Shown: in pieces, positions 53,198 through 61,633 of the stretch
Numbering within the stretch: the stretch's first letter is position 1
How the letters are laid out: each line of letters starts with the position of its first letter
Source: G965198795 sp965198795
GTDB lineage: Bacteria > Pseudomonadota > Alphaproteobacteria > Rhodospirillales > Casp-alpha2
Direction: 5' to 3'
Assembly (NCBI GenBank): GCA_965198795.1
Contig: OZ240674.1
Span: forward strand, 496,001 to 560,000
Length of the DNA stretch: 64,000 bases
The notes under the pieces: generated by a model
Told to the model about the DNA's origin: nothing
The model's input: only the letters and a program-made list of their open reading frames with translations
The model's database searches: none
Program-made: the position numbers and the translations under genes

Positions 53198-54805
53198 ATG
53201 GCATCTGATCGGGTTTATCTGTTCGACACCACGCTTCGGGACGGCGCCCAAACACAGGGCGTCGATTTCAATCCCGCGGACAAGAACGCCATCGCCGCCG
53301 CTTTGGACCAATTGGGGGTGGATTACGTTGAGGGCGGCTGGCCCGGCGCCAATCCAACGGACGACGAGTTCTTTTCGGCGCCGCCAGCGTTGCGCAACGC
53401 GACATTAGTGGCCTTCGGCATGACGCGCCGTCCGGGCCGCAGCGCCGATAACGACCCCGGCCTCGCCAGTATCCTGGGCGCCAAAGCGCGCGCGGTCTGC
53501 ATGGTCGGAAAATCCTGGGATTTTCATGTGGACGCCGCCCTTGAGATCACGCGGGAGGAAAACCTGGCGATGATCAAGGACAGCGTCATTCACGCCAAGG
53601 ACCGCATGGACGAGGTCATGTTCGACGCGGAACATTTCTTCGACGGCTATAAAGCCAATCCGTCATTCGCAATGGCCTGCCTGGAAACTGCGTATGAAAG
53701 CGGCGCGCGCTGGGTCGTCCTGTGTGACACCAACGGGGGTGCGCTGCCTGATGAAATTGAAATGATCGTCGGCAAGGTGACCAAGGTTATTCCCGGCCGT
53801 CATGTCGGCGTTCACGCCCATAACGATACGGGGAACGCCGTCGCCAACTCGCTCGCCGCCGTTCGCGCGGGCGCTCGTCAGGTGCAAGGGACGATCAACG
53901 GCCTGGGCGAGCGTTGCGGCAATGCGGACATGATTTCCCTGATCCCATCGCTGATGCTGAAGATGGGATTGGAGACAGGCGTCTCATCGGACGGCCTGAG
54001 GCGTCTCACCAGCGTCTCGCGTCTGTTGGACGAGCGGATCAATCGCGCCTCCAATCGAAGCGCGCCCTATGTCGGCGAGAGCGCCTTCGCGCACAAGGGC
54101 GGCTTGCATGTCTCGGCGGTGGAAAAAGATCCGAGGACCTATGAACACATCGAACCCGGCCTGGTGGGCAATCAACGCCAGATCGTGGTTTCCGACCAGG
54201 CGGGCCGGGCGAATATCTTGGCCCGGTTTCGCGAGATCGGCATCGGCGTCGAACCGGAGAACCCGAAGGTGAACCGGCTGGTCGAGACGGTCAAGGAACA
54301 AGAGTTCGAGGGCTACGCCTATGACGGGGCTGAAGCCAGCTTCGAACTGTTGGCTAGGCGCGCGCTGGATCAAGTGCCAAACTATTTCCGTCTCGATAGC
54401 TTTCGTGTCATCGACGAACGGCGTTGGAATGCGCGGAACGAACTGGTGACGATTTCCGAAGCGACGGTGAAACTGACAGTGGCCGGCGAGCAATATATGA
54501 CCGTCGCGGAAGGGAACGGTCCAGTGAACGCGCTGGACGCCGCCATGAGGAAGGTTCTGCTGAGTGTTTATCCAAGTCTCGACGATCTCCGGCTGATCGA
54601 CTACAAGGTCCGAATTCTCACACCCGGCGACGGTACGCGTGCGATCACCCGCGTCGTCATTGAGTCAGGCGACGGCGGCAATCGCGAAAACTGGTCCACG
54701 GTCGGCGTCTCGCCCAACATCATCGACGCCTCTTATGCGGCCCTCAGGGACAGCATCGTGTTCAAGCTTTTCTCGGACGGCGTCACCTCGCGGACCGGCT
54801 CCTGA
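53198..54805 (+). CDS. cimA: (R)-citramalate synthase
   Basis: The 535-residue enzyme has the HMGL-like TIM barrel start RVYLFDTTLRDGAQTQGVDF, the metal/substrate motif GVHAHNDTGNAVANSL, INGLGERCGNADM and the C-terminal LeuA regulatory domain from about residue 400 (ending GVSPNIIDASYAALRDSIVFK). It condenses pyruvate and acetyl-CoA to citramalate, the threonine-independent entry to isoleucine. The DGAQTQG signature separates it from 2-isopropylmalate synthase. The next gene, trmJ, begins 1 bp after the stop. Confidence 0.95.
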   Translation: MASDRVYLFDTTLRDGAQTQGVDFNPADKNAIAAALDQLGVDYVEGGWPGANPTDDEFFSAPPALRNATLVAFGMTRRPGRSADNDPGLASILGAKARAVCMVGKSWDFHVDAALEITREENLAMIKDSVIHAKDRMDEVMFDAEHFFDGYKANPSFAMACLETAYESGARWVVLCDTNGGALPDEIEMIVGKVTKVIPGRHVGVHAHNDTGNAVANSLAAVRAGARQVQGTINGLGERCGNADMISLIPSLMLKMGLETGVSSDGLRRLTSVSRLLDERINRASNRSAPYVGESAFAHKGGLHVSAVEKDPRTYEHIEPGLVGNQRQIVVSDQAGRANILARFREIGIGVEPENPKVNRLVETVKEQEFEGYAYDGAEASFELLARRALDQVPNYFRLDSFRVIDERRWNARNELVTISEATVKLTVAGEQYMTVAEGNGPVNALDAAMRKVLLSVYPSLDDLRLIDYKVRILTPGDGTRAITRVVIESGDGGNRENWSTVGVSPNIIDASYAALRDSIVFKLFSDGVTSRTGS

Positions 54806-54806
54806 A

Positions 54807-55703
54807 ATGGCCGGCGCCGGCATGACCAAGGCGGAGCGCGGCGCCCAAGGCGTCGATCCGGCCGCGCCTGCCGTTGTGCTGATTGAACCGCAACTGGGCG
54901 TCAACATCGGCATGTGCGCCCGCGCCATGCTGAACTGCGGCTTGGGCGAGATGCGCATCGTCGGTCCCAGAGACGGCTGGCCAAACCCGGACGCCCCTCC
55001 CGCCGCCTCGGGCGCGACCGTCATTCTGGACAACGCAAGGATATACGAGACCACGCGTGACGCCGTCGCGGACCTGAACATGGTCTACGCCACAACAGCC
55101 CGTGAACGCGATATGACCAAGCGCGTCGTCACCGGCGAACAGGCGGCGAGGGAAATCCGCGCCCTGGCGGCCGGGGACGGCAAGGCGGGCATCCTGTTCG
55201 GCAAGGAAGCCAGCGGGCTGGATAATGAGGACGTCTCAATCGCGGACGCCGTTTTGAATGTGCCGCTAAACCCGGGCTTCACATCGCTGAACCTCGCGCA
55301 GGCGGTGTTGTTGACCGGCTATGCATGGCGAACGGCGGGCGATGCGGCGGAGGCCTCACGCCTTGAAACGCCGCGCCAAACCCGGCTGGCGAATAAGGAA
55401 GAGATGCTGGGCCTGTTCGATCATTTGGAGCGGGAATTGGACATCTGCGGATTTCTCCATCCGCCTGAAAAAGCAGCCGTGATGCGCCGCAACATCCGCA
55501 ACGCCCTGGGCCGCGCGCGAATGACGGAACAGGAAGTCCGCACCTTCCGCGGAATCGTCAAGGCTCTCCGCCGGGGACCTTATCCCAAAAAGGGCCCCGA
55601 AAAGGGCGAGGCGTGGAGCGACTCCAAAAAGCATACATCTCCCCCCCGCGAGGGCGAAGGTCCGCTCACGACGCAATCCGGACTCCCGCCCGCGCGGGAA
55701 TGA
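54807..55703 (+). CDS. trmJ: tRNA (cytidine/uridine-2'-O)-methyltransferase TrmJ
   Basis: The 298-residue SPOUT methyltransferase starts MAGAGMTKAERGAQGVDP. The core has VVLIEPQLGVNIGMCARAM, then GMRIVGPRDGWPN-type MRIVGPRDGWPN, ILFGKEASGLDNEDV and LNPGFTSLNLAQAVLLTGY, the SAM-binding knot. TrmJ 2'-O-methylates position 32 of tRNAs. The last ~35 residues (SKKHTSPPREGEGPLTTQSG and on) are translated from a palindromic repeat, so the natural C-terminus has been extended by repeat DNA. It lies one base after cimA, hence co-transcribed. Confidence 0.92.
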   Translation: MAGAGMTKAERGAQGVDPAAPAVVLIEPQLGVNIGMCARAMLNCGLGEMRIVGPRDGWPNPDAPPAASGATVILDNARIYETTRDAVADLNMVYATTARERDMTKRVVTGEQAAREIRALAAGDGKAGILFGKEASGLDNEDVSIADAVLNVPLNPGFTSLNLAQAVLLTGYAWRTAGDAAEASRLETPRQTRLANKEEMLGLFDHLERELDICGFLHPPEKAAVMRRNIRNALGRARMTEQEVRTFRGIVKALRRGPYPKKGPEKGEAWSDSKKHTSPPREGEGPLTTQSGLPPARE

Positions 55704-55874
55704 CGCGCCCCCTGCGTTATTCTTTCACCACCCCCGCTTTCACCTTGCCGCCCCCGCGAAGGCGGGGGTCCAGATCAACCTCCGTCACTCGATCATCGGT
55801 TGGAACGCGGGCCGCCCCGCTGGATTCTCGCCCGCGATCAGGGCGTGCGCGGCGGGCAAGCTGTTCCCGGCGAG

Positions 55875-55949
55875 GCGCGCCGTTGAACGGAGACGTCACT
55901 GTAAACCATAACCGCAAACCAAAAAATCAGGGCGGCTTAAGCCTAGGCG
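55875..55949. repeat. 75-bp dispersed repeat, copy 2
   Basis: This is the same sequence and orientation as 4327-4401, with two mismatches. Here it is surrounded by palindromic repeats (55755-55835 and 55962-56067) rather than an IS5 remnant. The whole stretch 55704-56311 is gene-free. Confidence 0.85.
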
Positions 55950-56311
55950 ACTCACCCCCAGCCAGGCGGTCCGCGTTCCGGTTTATCGTGAGCGACGGCC
56001 GGTCATGCGTGACAACCCATCATGCGTGATAAGGGTCGGTCTGGACCCCTCGCCTTCGCGGGGGTGACGGAGTGTGGCGAGGGAATGACGGAGCGAGGGC
56101 GCGGGGGTGACGAAATAATAACGCGGGGGGCGCGTCGGCTCCATGCGGGATCGCCATACGGACTCCGCCTTGGCGGAAGGACGCTTTGGCGCCGGAGACG
56201 TTTTCCCGCAAGGCTTGAGCACCGGCGCCAAAAGGACGGGCGGCGTCCTGAAAACCGTCGCGCCCAATGAATGCGCGAACGGCGTCAAAAACGCCGGGCA
56301 TGAATAGATCT

Positions 56312-57045
56312 GGGGCTAAAGTAGCTAAGAGCCTTTGGAGGTTTTATAATGGCTATGACGTACACACGCAGAAGCCGTCTCACGGCCCGGCAACAAAGCC
56401 GCTTGATTGAGCGCTTTGTCGCCGGCGGCGCGGCGCGGGCGTGGTCTGGGATTGTGGGGGTTCGGGCAAACACGGCGCCCCGGTTTTTCATGCGTCTTCG
56501 CCGGTTGATCGCCAGCAAGCTGGCGAGCTACCGATTGTATGGCGAAGTTGAAGCGGATGAGAGCTATTTCGGCGGCGTCCGAAAGGGCAGGCGTGGCCGC
56601 GGCGCGGCTGGTAAAGTCGCGGTGTTCGGGTTTTTGAAGCGTGGCGGAAAGGTCTACACCGCCATCATCCCAAACGCCGGGACGAAGACCTTGCTTCCCA
56701 TCATCGCTCCCCATCATCCACGAGAAGGTCGGGCCAGACAGTATTGTCTACACGGATACTTTCGGAGCCTATAACGCTTTGGATGTGTCGGACTTCCATC
56801 ACCAGCGGATCAACCATTCAAAGCTGTTCGCCGATGACCGGAACCACATCAATGGGATTGAGAATTTTTGGAACCAGGCGAAGCGCCATATGCGCACGTA
56901 CAACGGCGTCAAACCGGACAATTTCCACGGGTTCTTGAAGCAGTGTGAATGGCGCTTCAATGGAGGAAGCCATGCTGATCTAATCAAGCAACTGAAAGCA
57001 TGGTATAAATCCGATAAACACTAACACCTTAGATACTTTAGCCCC
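56312..57045 (+). mobile_element. IS1595-family insertion sequence (734 bp)
   Basis: The ends are GGGGCTAAAGTAGCTAAG (left) and its near inverse CTTAGATACTTTAGCCCC (right), an 18-bp terminal inverted repeat with one or two mismatches. One transposase frame fills it. No matching 8-bp duplication was found in the flanks (ATAGATCT left, ATGTTTTA right), so one flank may have rearranged. It stands 25 bp from the left end of dispersed-repeat copy B. Confidence 0.85.
56349..57024 (+). pseudogene. IS1595-type transposase, frameshifted by a 13-bp duplication
   Basis: The first frame encodes an N-terminal HTH (SRLTARQQSRLIERFVAGG) and the ISXO2 block VEADESYFGGVRKGRRGRGA, up to KTLLPIIAPHH. After a duplicated 13-bp CCCATCATCG-type unit near 56697-56725 the second frame gives HEKVGPDSIVYTDTFGAYNA, INHSKLFADDRNHINGIENFW and WRFNGGSHADLIKQLKAWYK. 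The DDE residues (DES, YTD, NGIEN) are all present but in two frames. Total coding length ~220 residues. Confidence 0.88.
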
Positions 57046-57069
57046 ATGTTTTATATATAAAGGATCATG

Positions 57070-58051
57070 TTCAGCCGAGTAGATTTTTCCGAGACGGCCT
57101 AACTCTAAGGCGGCCCGGCAGGGCGCCGGCTTTACCGGAAATGCGCCGGAACTGCGGTTGCCGTATCGCCTCCCGGTTTCCTTGAGGCGGGAGAAGCGGG
57201 GGCCGCCGCCATGGCGCGAAGGCCGCCGCTCGGGTTCCTTGAGGCGGATGTGGAGGCGAGGGTGGAAAGTGTGTTTGGGCGTCTCCTTGCATTTGGCGGG
57301 CCCGGCCTTGGCAGTTCCCCAGAAATCCCCGGTCCCGTTAATGGGAACACGCCCTCTTGCGCGCCCGTCTTTTGAATGACCTGCTCTTTTGAATAATCAG
57401 CGCGGTAATGACCGTTACCGGAGGCCAGCCGGTCCGTCCTGGCCGCGCCGTCCGCCAGAGGAGGCGACGGCGACGGCCTCGGCGTCCGCCTCGCCCCCGG
57501 TAACGCCCTGATGACGCGCCCTGTGACGCGCGTTTTGAACAATCCGGCGCCGGTCTCCGTGTGGACAGGGCCGCCGCGCTCGAAGGCGCGAGAGACCCCG
57601 GAGACGGCCGTCTTTCCATAAGCGCCGCGCCCCCCGACGCACCCCCCCAACACACCGGGCGCTGAAGAGAGTCAATCAACGGAATGGCTTCCGAATTGGC
57701 CCGGTGCGCGCCCCTGACCCTTGTCCGTCGCGCTGGGGGGCGAAGAGACTCTCGCCCGCTTCCACCAAGCCTAACAGGGGCCGCGACGCCTCGCGGGCCG
57801 GGAAAATCCGTTCCCGTGAACCACCATTAAACCACCGTCAAACCGCCATGAAAGGCGTCTTTGCCCGGATGCTGATGGAACTGGCCGGTCAGAGCGCCGA
57901 AACGGACATGCTGACGGACGCGGTTTACGCCGCCGCGCCCGGCGCCGGGCGGCTTCGCCGTCCGCAAGGCCGCCGAACCGGCGGCGAAACAATGCATAAT
58001 CTCGCGGGTTTTCTTCCCGGAAACACGCGAGCGCTTTGCATATTTGGCGTA
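57070..58051 (-). mobile_element. IS1595-derived dispersed repeat, copy B (left part, split)
   Basis: This gene-free GC-rich block is homologous to copy A (32997-33982) through CCTAACTCTAAGGCGGCC, GGCAGGGCGCCGGCTTTACC, GAATAATCAGCGCGGTAATG and TTCTTCCCGGAAACACGCGA. It stops at GCATATTTGGCGTA. The continuation expected from copy A (TTGTTTTCACTTCACGCCAT) reappears at 61509, so a 3.45-kb element has split this copy. Confidence 0.8.
58044..58051. repeat. Left target-site duplication TTGGCGTA
   Basis: These eight bases are repeated exactly at 61501-61508, directly outside the two ends of the transposon. Eight-base duplications are characteristic of IS1595-family transposition (family knowledge). 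Confidence 0.9.
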
Positions 58052-58768
58052 GGGGCTGTCCTAGACAATCATCTAAGATATTGTTTAACCTATTATTTCA
58101 TTTGGTTAATTGGAGTGACGTGTCCCTGTTGTTAAATCGCCGCTCACATTCTTTCGAACATAGCCCGAATTGGGCCTTCGGAACACCCATTGAATCGGCG
58201 CATATGACGCTTCGCCTGGTTCCAAAAATTCTCAATCCCATTGATGCGGTTCCGGTCATCGGCGAACAGCTTTGAATGGTTGATCCGCTGGTGATGGAAG
58301 TCCGACACATCCAAAGCGTTATAGGCTCCGAAAGTATCCGTGTAGACAATACTGTCTGGCTCGACCTTCTCGTGGATGATGGGGAGCAAGGTCTTCGTCC
58401 TGGCGTTTGGGATGATGGCGGTGTAGACCTTCGCGCCCCGCTTCAACAGGCCGGATACCGGTATTTTCCCCGCAGCGCCACGGCCCCGTTCGCCCTTTCG
58501 GACGCCGCCGAAATAGCTTTCATCCACCTCAATCTCGCCGCCAAGCGTGGCTTCGCTCCCGGCTTCCAGTTCCAGAACAATCAGTTCACGTAAACGGGGA
58601 TAGAAAAAGGCCGCCGTATTGCGATGGACGCCACATAAGCGAGAAGCCGTGCGGGCTGTCGTACCCGCAACAAAATGCTCGATCAAACGGTCCTGTTTAT
58701 AAGGACTAAGCCTGCTCTTACGCATACGTCCCATGATAGCCCAATAATCAGTTATATAGGACAGACCC
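58052..58768 (-). mobile_element. IS1595-family IS, left component of the transposon (717 bp)
   Basis: The ends are GGGGCTGTCCTA and, inverted, GGGTCTGTCCTATATAAC. The transposase gene is on the minus strand. It is related to the IS at 56312-57045 by protein sequence (LADDRN.INGIENFWNQAKRHM-type core) but has different termini. Confidence 0.85.
58144..58734 (-). CDS. IS1595-family transposase, C-terminus shifted
   Basis: The 196-residue transposase has an N-terminal HTH (KQDRLIEHFVAGTTARTASR) and the ISXO2 domain: EVDESYFGGVRKGERGRGAA (first Asp), SIVYTDTFGAYNALDV (second Asp) and DRNRINGIENFWNQAKRHM (Glu). After RRFNG the frame changes: the family-like continuation VPKAQFGLCSKECERRFNNR lies one frame over, consistent with a single extra T near 58192. 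All catalytic residues precede the shift, so activity may survive. Also possible is that this copy was mobilised by a relative elsewhere. Confidence 0.85.
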   Translation of the reverse strand: MGRMRKSRLSPYKQDRLIEHFVAGTTARTASRLCGVHRNTAAFFYPRLRELIVLELEAGSEATLGGEIEVDESYFGGVRKGERGRGAAGKIPVSGLLKRGAKVYTAIIPNARTKTLLPIIHEKVEPDSIVYTDTFGAYNALDVSDFHHQRINHSKLFADDRNRINGIENFWNQAKRHMRRFNGCSEGPIRAMFERM

Positions 58769-58928
58769 TAATAAAATAGCAATAACAACGACCGTTCTTC
58801 GTTGCATGGGCGAGTGTTAGGATCACAATACCAAATGATCGCAATCAGCTCTTGGATGCAGGCTGAAACCGGAAAGTATCCTCACCGCATAAGAATACGA
58901 GCATGAACTCATATTCAGGCCGGACCAG

Positions 58929-59161
58929 TCAGTTCGCGGACGTGCGCTGCCATTGCTCTGCATACTTACGAGCTGTCATCACCGCATTCGGCTGATAATT
59001 AAACTGAACAAGTTGTGCTTTATAAGCGGCAATATCCTCAACGGTCGCAGCATTCTGAAAGAGACAAGCGAGTTGTTGGCCATCGCCATTGAACAAGGTG
59101 GGGATCGGATTGAGCTTGGGAATCAGGATGCAGATGAACTCGCAGAGGTGGTAAACAGCTA
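58929..59161 (-). pseudogene. C-terminal gene fragment in the transposon, unidentified
   Basis: Starting around the TVP38 stop, the minus strand is open for ~77 codons in a frame without a good start. It contains LIPKLNPIPTLFNGDGQQLA, CLFQNAATVEDIAAYKAQLV and NAVMTARKYAEQWQRTSAN before a TGA. The composition looks protein-like but I cannot assign a family. A plus-strand frame of 69 residues over the same bases is less convincing. 58769-58928 holds nothing I recognise. Confidence 0.35.
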
Positions 59162-59833
59162 GTGACCATTGGTTTGCTTGCCAGCTAAGGTTCTGGTTGA
59201 ACGCTTAAACCAAAACCAGCCAACCCAGAGCACTGCATAAAGAAAAATGATTGCTAGAATTGCGGGTTGCGGGTTTTCGATTGTGCTGACTGAACCCGCA
59301 TAGGATGCGACGGCCACATAAGGTACCGTGCTAAGCGCAAAGAATACTAGATATTTTAGAAACGGCATTCGGGTTGCGCCTGCCATACAGGCAGTTACTT
59401 CAGGCACAATTGGGGCTGCCCGGGACAACATGATCATCATTGGACCACTTGTTTGAAACGTCTCGACCATCGCCGTTCGATCTACCTCGTCCTTCACCAG
59501 AAATCCAATCGCCTTATCCGCCAACAGTCTGCTGATTGCATAGCCACCAAAAGCGGCAAGCGACATGCCAGTTAACCCAGCAAGAAACCCGAATGGAAAT
59601 CCAAGAAAGAAGCCAGCCAGGATAGTGATGGTCAATGTCGGCACAGCAACAAACAAATCTATAAACAGCAGCAGAATTACCAGCCCGGCTATCCAAACCA
59701 GGTTTGCTGCCTGAAGTGCTTCCAGCCAAGTCTGCACGTTCTCAACGGTCAGGATTCCAAGAACACGCCCCAGAATGAAGGTTGTTGCAAAAATTGCTCC
59801 CAAGATGAGCATCACTTTTATGAGTGGACGCAC
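59159..59833 (-). CDS. TVP38/TMEM64-family (VTT domain) membrane protein, transposon cargo
   Basis: The 224-residue protein has five to six hydrophobic segments and the VTT core: VPTLTITILAGFFLGFPFGF, MIMLSRAAPIVPEVTACMAG and FFALSTVPYVAVASYAGSVS. A cytosolic basic tail (FKRSTRTLAGKQTNGH) ends it. It is only distantly similar to the chromosomal TVP38 protein at 28398, which has LPGGAVMTLTGGF instead. It is preceded by the SDR gene (3-bp gap) in one transcription unit. The function of such bacterial proteins is unsettled; lipid or ion transport at the inner membrane is plausible. Confidence 0.88.
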   Translation of the reverse strand: MRPLIKVMLILGAIFATTFILGRVLGILTVENVQTWLEALQAANLVWIAGLVILLLFIDLFVAVPTLTITILAGFFLGFPFGFLAGLTGMSLAAFGGYAISRLLADKAIGFLVKDEVDRTAMVETFQTSGPMMIMLSRAAPIVPEVTACMAGATRMPFLKYLVFFALSTVPYVAVASYAGSVSTIENPQPAILAIIFLYAVLWVGWFWFKRSTRTLAGKQTNGH

Positions 59834-59836
59834 GGG

Positions 59837-60562
59837 CTAGCTCCTTTTCATGATCTTGCAGGCGATTGAGGGCGCAAGGCGTGCAATCAAGCGGAGCAGC
59901 TTCACCTTACCGATGTCGATGGTTGTTTTACCGCTCGCTAGCCCTTTAACGATGCCGCGTGCTGCGTCAGCTGATGTGAGCTTTCCGGTACCCCTGCCCT
60001 TTGTCATCCTGGTTTCCACCAGTGGCAGGAATGCCTGCACGACATTTATGTTTGTGCGCTCAAATTGATAGGCAAGCGATTGAGACAGAATGTTCAACCC
60101 TCCTTTTGTTGCGCAGTAAACTGCGGAACTTGTCTTTGGTGCCAATGCCAGACCTGAATTTATGTTGAGGATTGTTGCCGTTGCGCTTTTCTTCAAAACC
60201 GGAAGGAGCGTCGATATCAACAGTGCCGGCGCAGCGAGATTGGTATGTATCTCGTTCCCAATGGTCTCCAAATCGAAGTCTGGGTCGAGAAAGGAAGGGG
60301 TGTTCTGGATCGCTGCGTTGTTGATCAGGACGTCAACAACCTCATCTGATTTAGCTATCGTTTTTCCAGCAGATACAACCGCTTTGAGATCAGCAAGATC
60401 CGCTTCAATAATTGTCAGCTTGGGAAATTCAGATCGCAACGCACTCAGTCTGTCTGATATGCGCCCAACAACAGTTAACCGGTTTTCCGGGTAAAGCTGG
60501 CGCACGAGTTCTAAACCAATGCCGGATGTCGCACCGGTTATGACAATATGCTTCGTTTGCAA
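59837..60562 (-). CDS. Short-chain dehydrogenase/reductase (DltE-like), transposon cargo
   Basis: The 241-residue protein has the NAD(P) motif VITGATSGIGLELVRQL, the NNAA motif (VLINNAAIQNTPSF) and the catalytic YCATKGG (YxxxK) preceded by Ser in NINSGLAL. The C-terminal KTTIDIGKVKLLRLIARLAP is typical of DltE/YciK-type oxidoreductases. The substrate is unknown. It is divergent from the Crp-family gene with an 86-bp shared promoter region, which suggests direct control by that regulator. Confidence 0.9.
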   Translation of the reverse strand: MQTKHIVITGATSGIGLELVRQLYPENRLTVVGRISDRLSALRSEFPKLTIIEADLADLKAVVSAGKTIAKSDEVVDVLINNAAIQNTPSFLDPDFDLETIGNEIHTNLAAPALLISTLLPVLKKSATATILNINSGLALAPKTSSAVYCATKGGLNILSQSLAYQFERTNINVVQAFLPLVETRMTKGRGTGKLTSADAARGIVKGLASGKTTIDIGKVKLLRLIARLAPSIACKIMKRS

Positions 60563-60648
60563 GATAATTGACTCTTATTCAAATCACGCCGTATTTGTGC
60601 AGTTCTAACGCTCCTTTTGGGTCAGCGCATTAACCGAGGTTAAGAGAA

Positions 60649-61182
60649 TTGAATTTTTCAGAGCTTTTGGAAAAACACGGGCAACCAGTGATGCGATCAC
60701 GCGGCGAGTATTTGTTCCGACAGGGCGAACAGGATACAGCCGTGTATTTTATCAGGTCCGGCCTGTTAAAGGCGTATTACCTTTCCGAAGATGGAAAAGA
60801 AAACATCAAATCTTTTTTGCTTCCTGGCGATGCGATCGGAAGCCTGAAAGGGTTTTTCGGAGAAGACGGTTGCAGCTTTAACCTCGTGTGCCTACAGGAT
60901 TGCGCACTCATCAGTCTGAATTTTCAAGTTCTCTACGAGGAGAGCCGTAAGCATCTGACGCTGGCAAATGAAGTCGTCGACTTCCTGATCAAGTTTGCCA
61001 TGAAGAAGGAGAACCGGGAATTTGAACTCCTTTGCCTTGCACCGGAACAACGCTACATCCGTATCCTTGAGCAGGCGCCCGAACTGGTTGAGAAACTGCC
61101 GCAGATCGAAATCGCTCGTTTTCTTGGCGTTACACCTGTTGGCCTGAGCCGGATCAAGAAACGGGTACTTGCAACAGACTAA
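60649..61182 (+). CDS. Crp/Fnr-family regulator, transposon cargo
   Basis: The 177-residue protein begins at a TTG with GAGG 10 bp upstream. The cyclic-nucleotide-binding fold covers ~15-120, with EYLFRQGEQDTAVYFIRSGL and YYLSEDGKENIKSFLLPGDA. The winged helix is reduced to about one recognition unit at the end (IARFLGVTPVGLSRIKKRVL). No N-terminal Fe-S cysteines are present, so it is not an Fnr oxygen sensor; the layout matches the Bacteroidetes-like Crp group that often sits next to a single reductase gene. It is transcribed away from the SDR-TVP38 pair. Confidence 0.9.
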   Translation: MNFSELLEKHGQPVMRSRGEYLFRQGEQDTAVYFIRSGLLKAYYLSEDGKENIKSFLLPGDAIGSLKGFFGEDGCSFNLVCLQDCALISLNFQVLYEESRKHLTLANEVVDFLIKFAMKKENREFELLCLAPEQRYIRILEQAPELVEKLPQIEIARFLGVTPVGLSRIKKRVLATD

Positions 61183-61279
61183 TCGTTGGTTTTTGCCTAG
61201 AAAGACCCGCAACACAATTCCCTCGCTCAGTTTCCGGGAAATGCCGTCTAAGTATCACCTACGATGAACAAGGTAGGCA

Positions 61280-61500
61280 TGGCTTCGCTCCCGGCTTCCA
61301 GTTCCAGAACAATCAGTTCACGTAAACGGGGATAGAAAAAGGCCGCCGTATTGCGATGGACGCCACATCAGTGAGAAGCCGTGCGGGCTGTCGTACCCGC
61401 AACAAAATGCTCGATCAAACGGTCCTGTTTATAAGGACTAAGCCTGCTCTTACGCATACGTCCCATGATAACCCAATAATCAGTTATATAGGACAGACCC
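61280..61500 (-). mobile_element. 221-bp partial IS copy, right component of the transposon
   Basis: It is nearly identical to 58548-58768 (a few substitutions such as ATAAGC to ATCAGT). It encodes only the N-terminal part of the transposase and carries the outer inverted repeat GGACAGACCC. The same orientation as the complete left copy makes the transposon ends an inverted pair. Confidence 0.9.
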
Positions 61501-61583
61501 TTGGCGTATTTGTTTTCATTTCACGCCATCGCCGCATGACCAAATAGCCGTATGACCAAAACCAGTCGATCAGCTGGGCGTGA
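61501..61583 (-). mobile_element. Dispersed repeat copy B, right end, with right target duplication
   Basis: 61501-61508 is the duplicate of TTGGCGTA. From there TTGTTTTCATTTCACGCCAT and CCAGTCGATCAGCTGGGCGT restore the right end found in copies A and C. It terminates in TGA at 61583 (terminal repeat TCACGCCCAGCTGA on the other strand). Confidence 0.85.
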
Positions 61584-61633
61584 TTCAATACTATTGTTAT
61601 GCGGGAGAGAAAATTACTCCTCTGGAACAGCGG

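Larger units (their letters stand above)
58052..61500. mobile_element. IS-flanked transposon with TVP38 / SDR / Crp cargo (3449 bp)
   Basis: The outer ends are GGGGCTGTCCTA and the inverse of TAGGACAGACCC, matching at 11 of 12 positions, with perfect 8-bp duplications outside. The left component is a full IS (58052-58768). The right component is a 221-bp copy of that IS's end (61280-61500), in direct orientation. Between them lie a gene fragment, a TVP38 gene, an SDR gene and a divergent Crp/Fnr gene, all visibly more AT-rich than the host. The target was an older repeat copy, proving movement as one unit. Confidence 0.85.

Noticed and set aside
56304..57053. 8-bp target duplication around the IS at 56312
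   Set aside because: The flanks ATAGATCT and ATGTTTTA do not match, so no duplication is claimed.
58953..59162. 69-codon plus-strand gene in the transposon
   Set aside because: No ribosome site and an unconvincing composition; the opposite strand looks more like a protein fragment.
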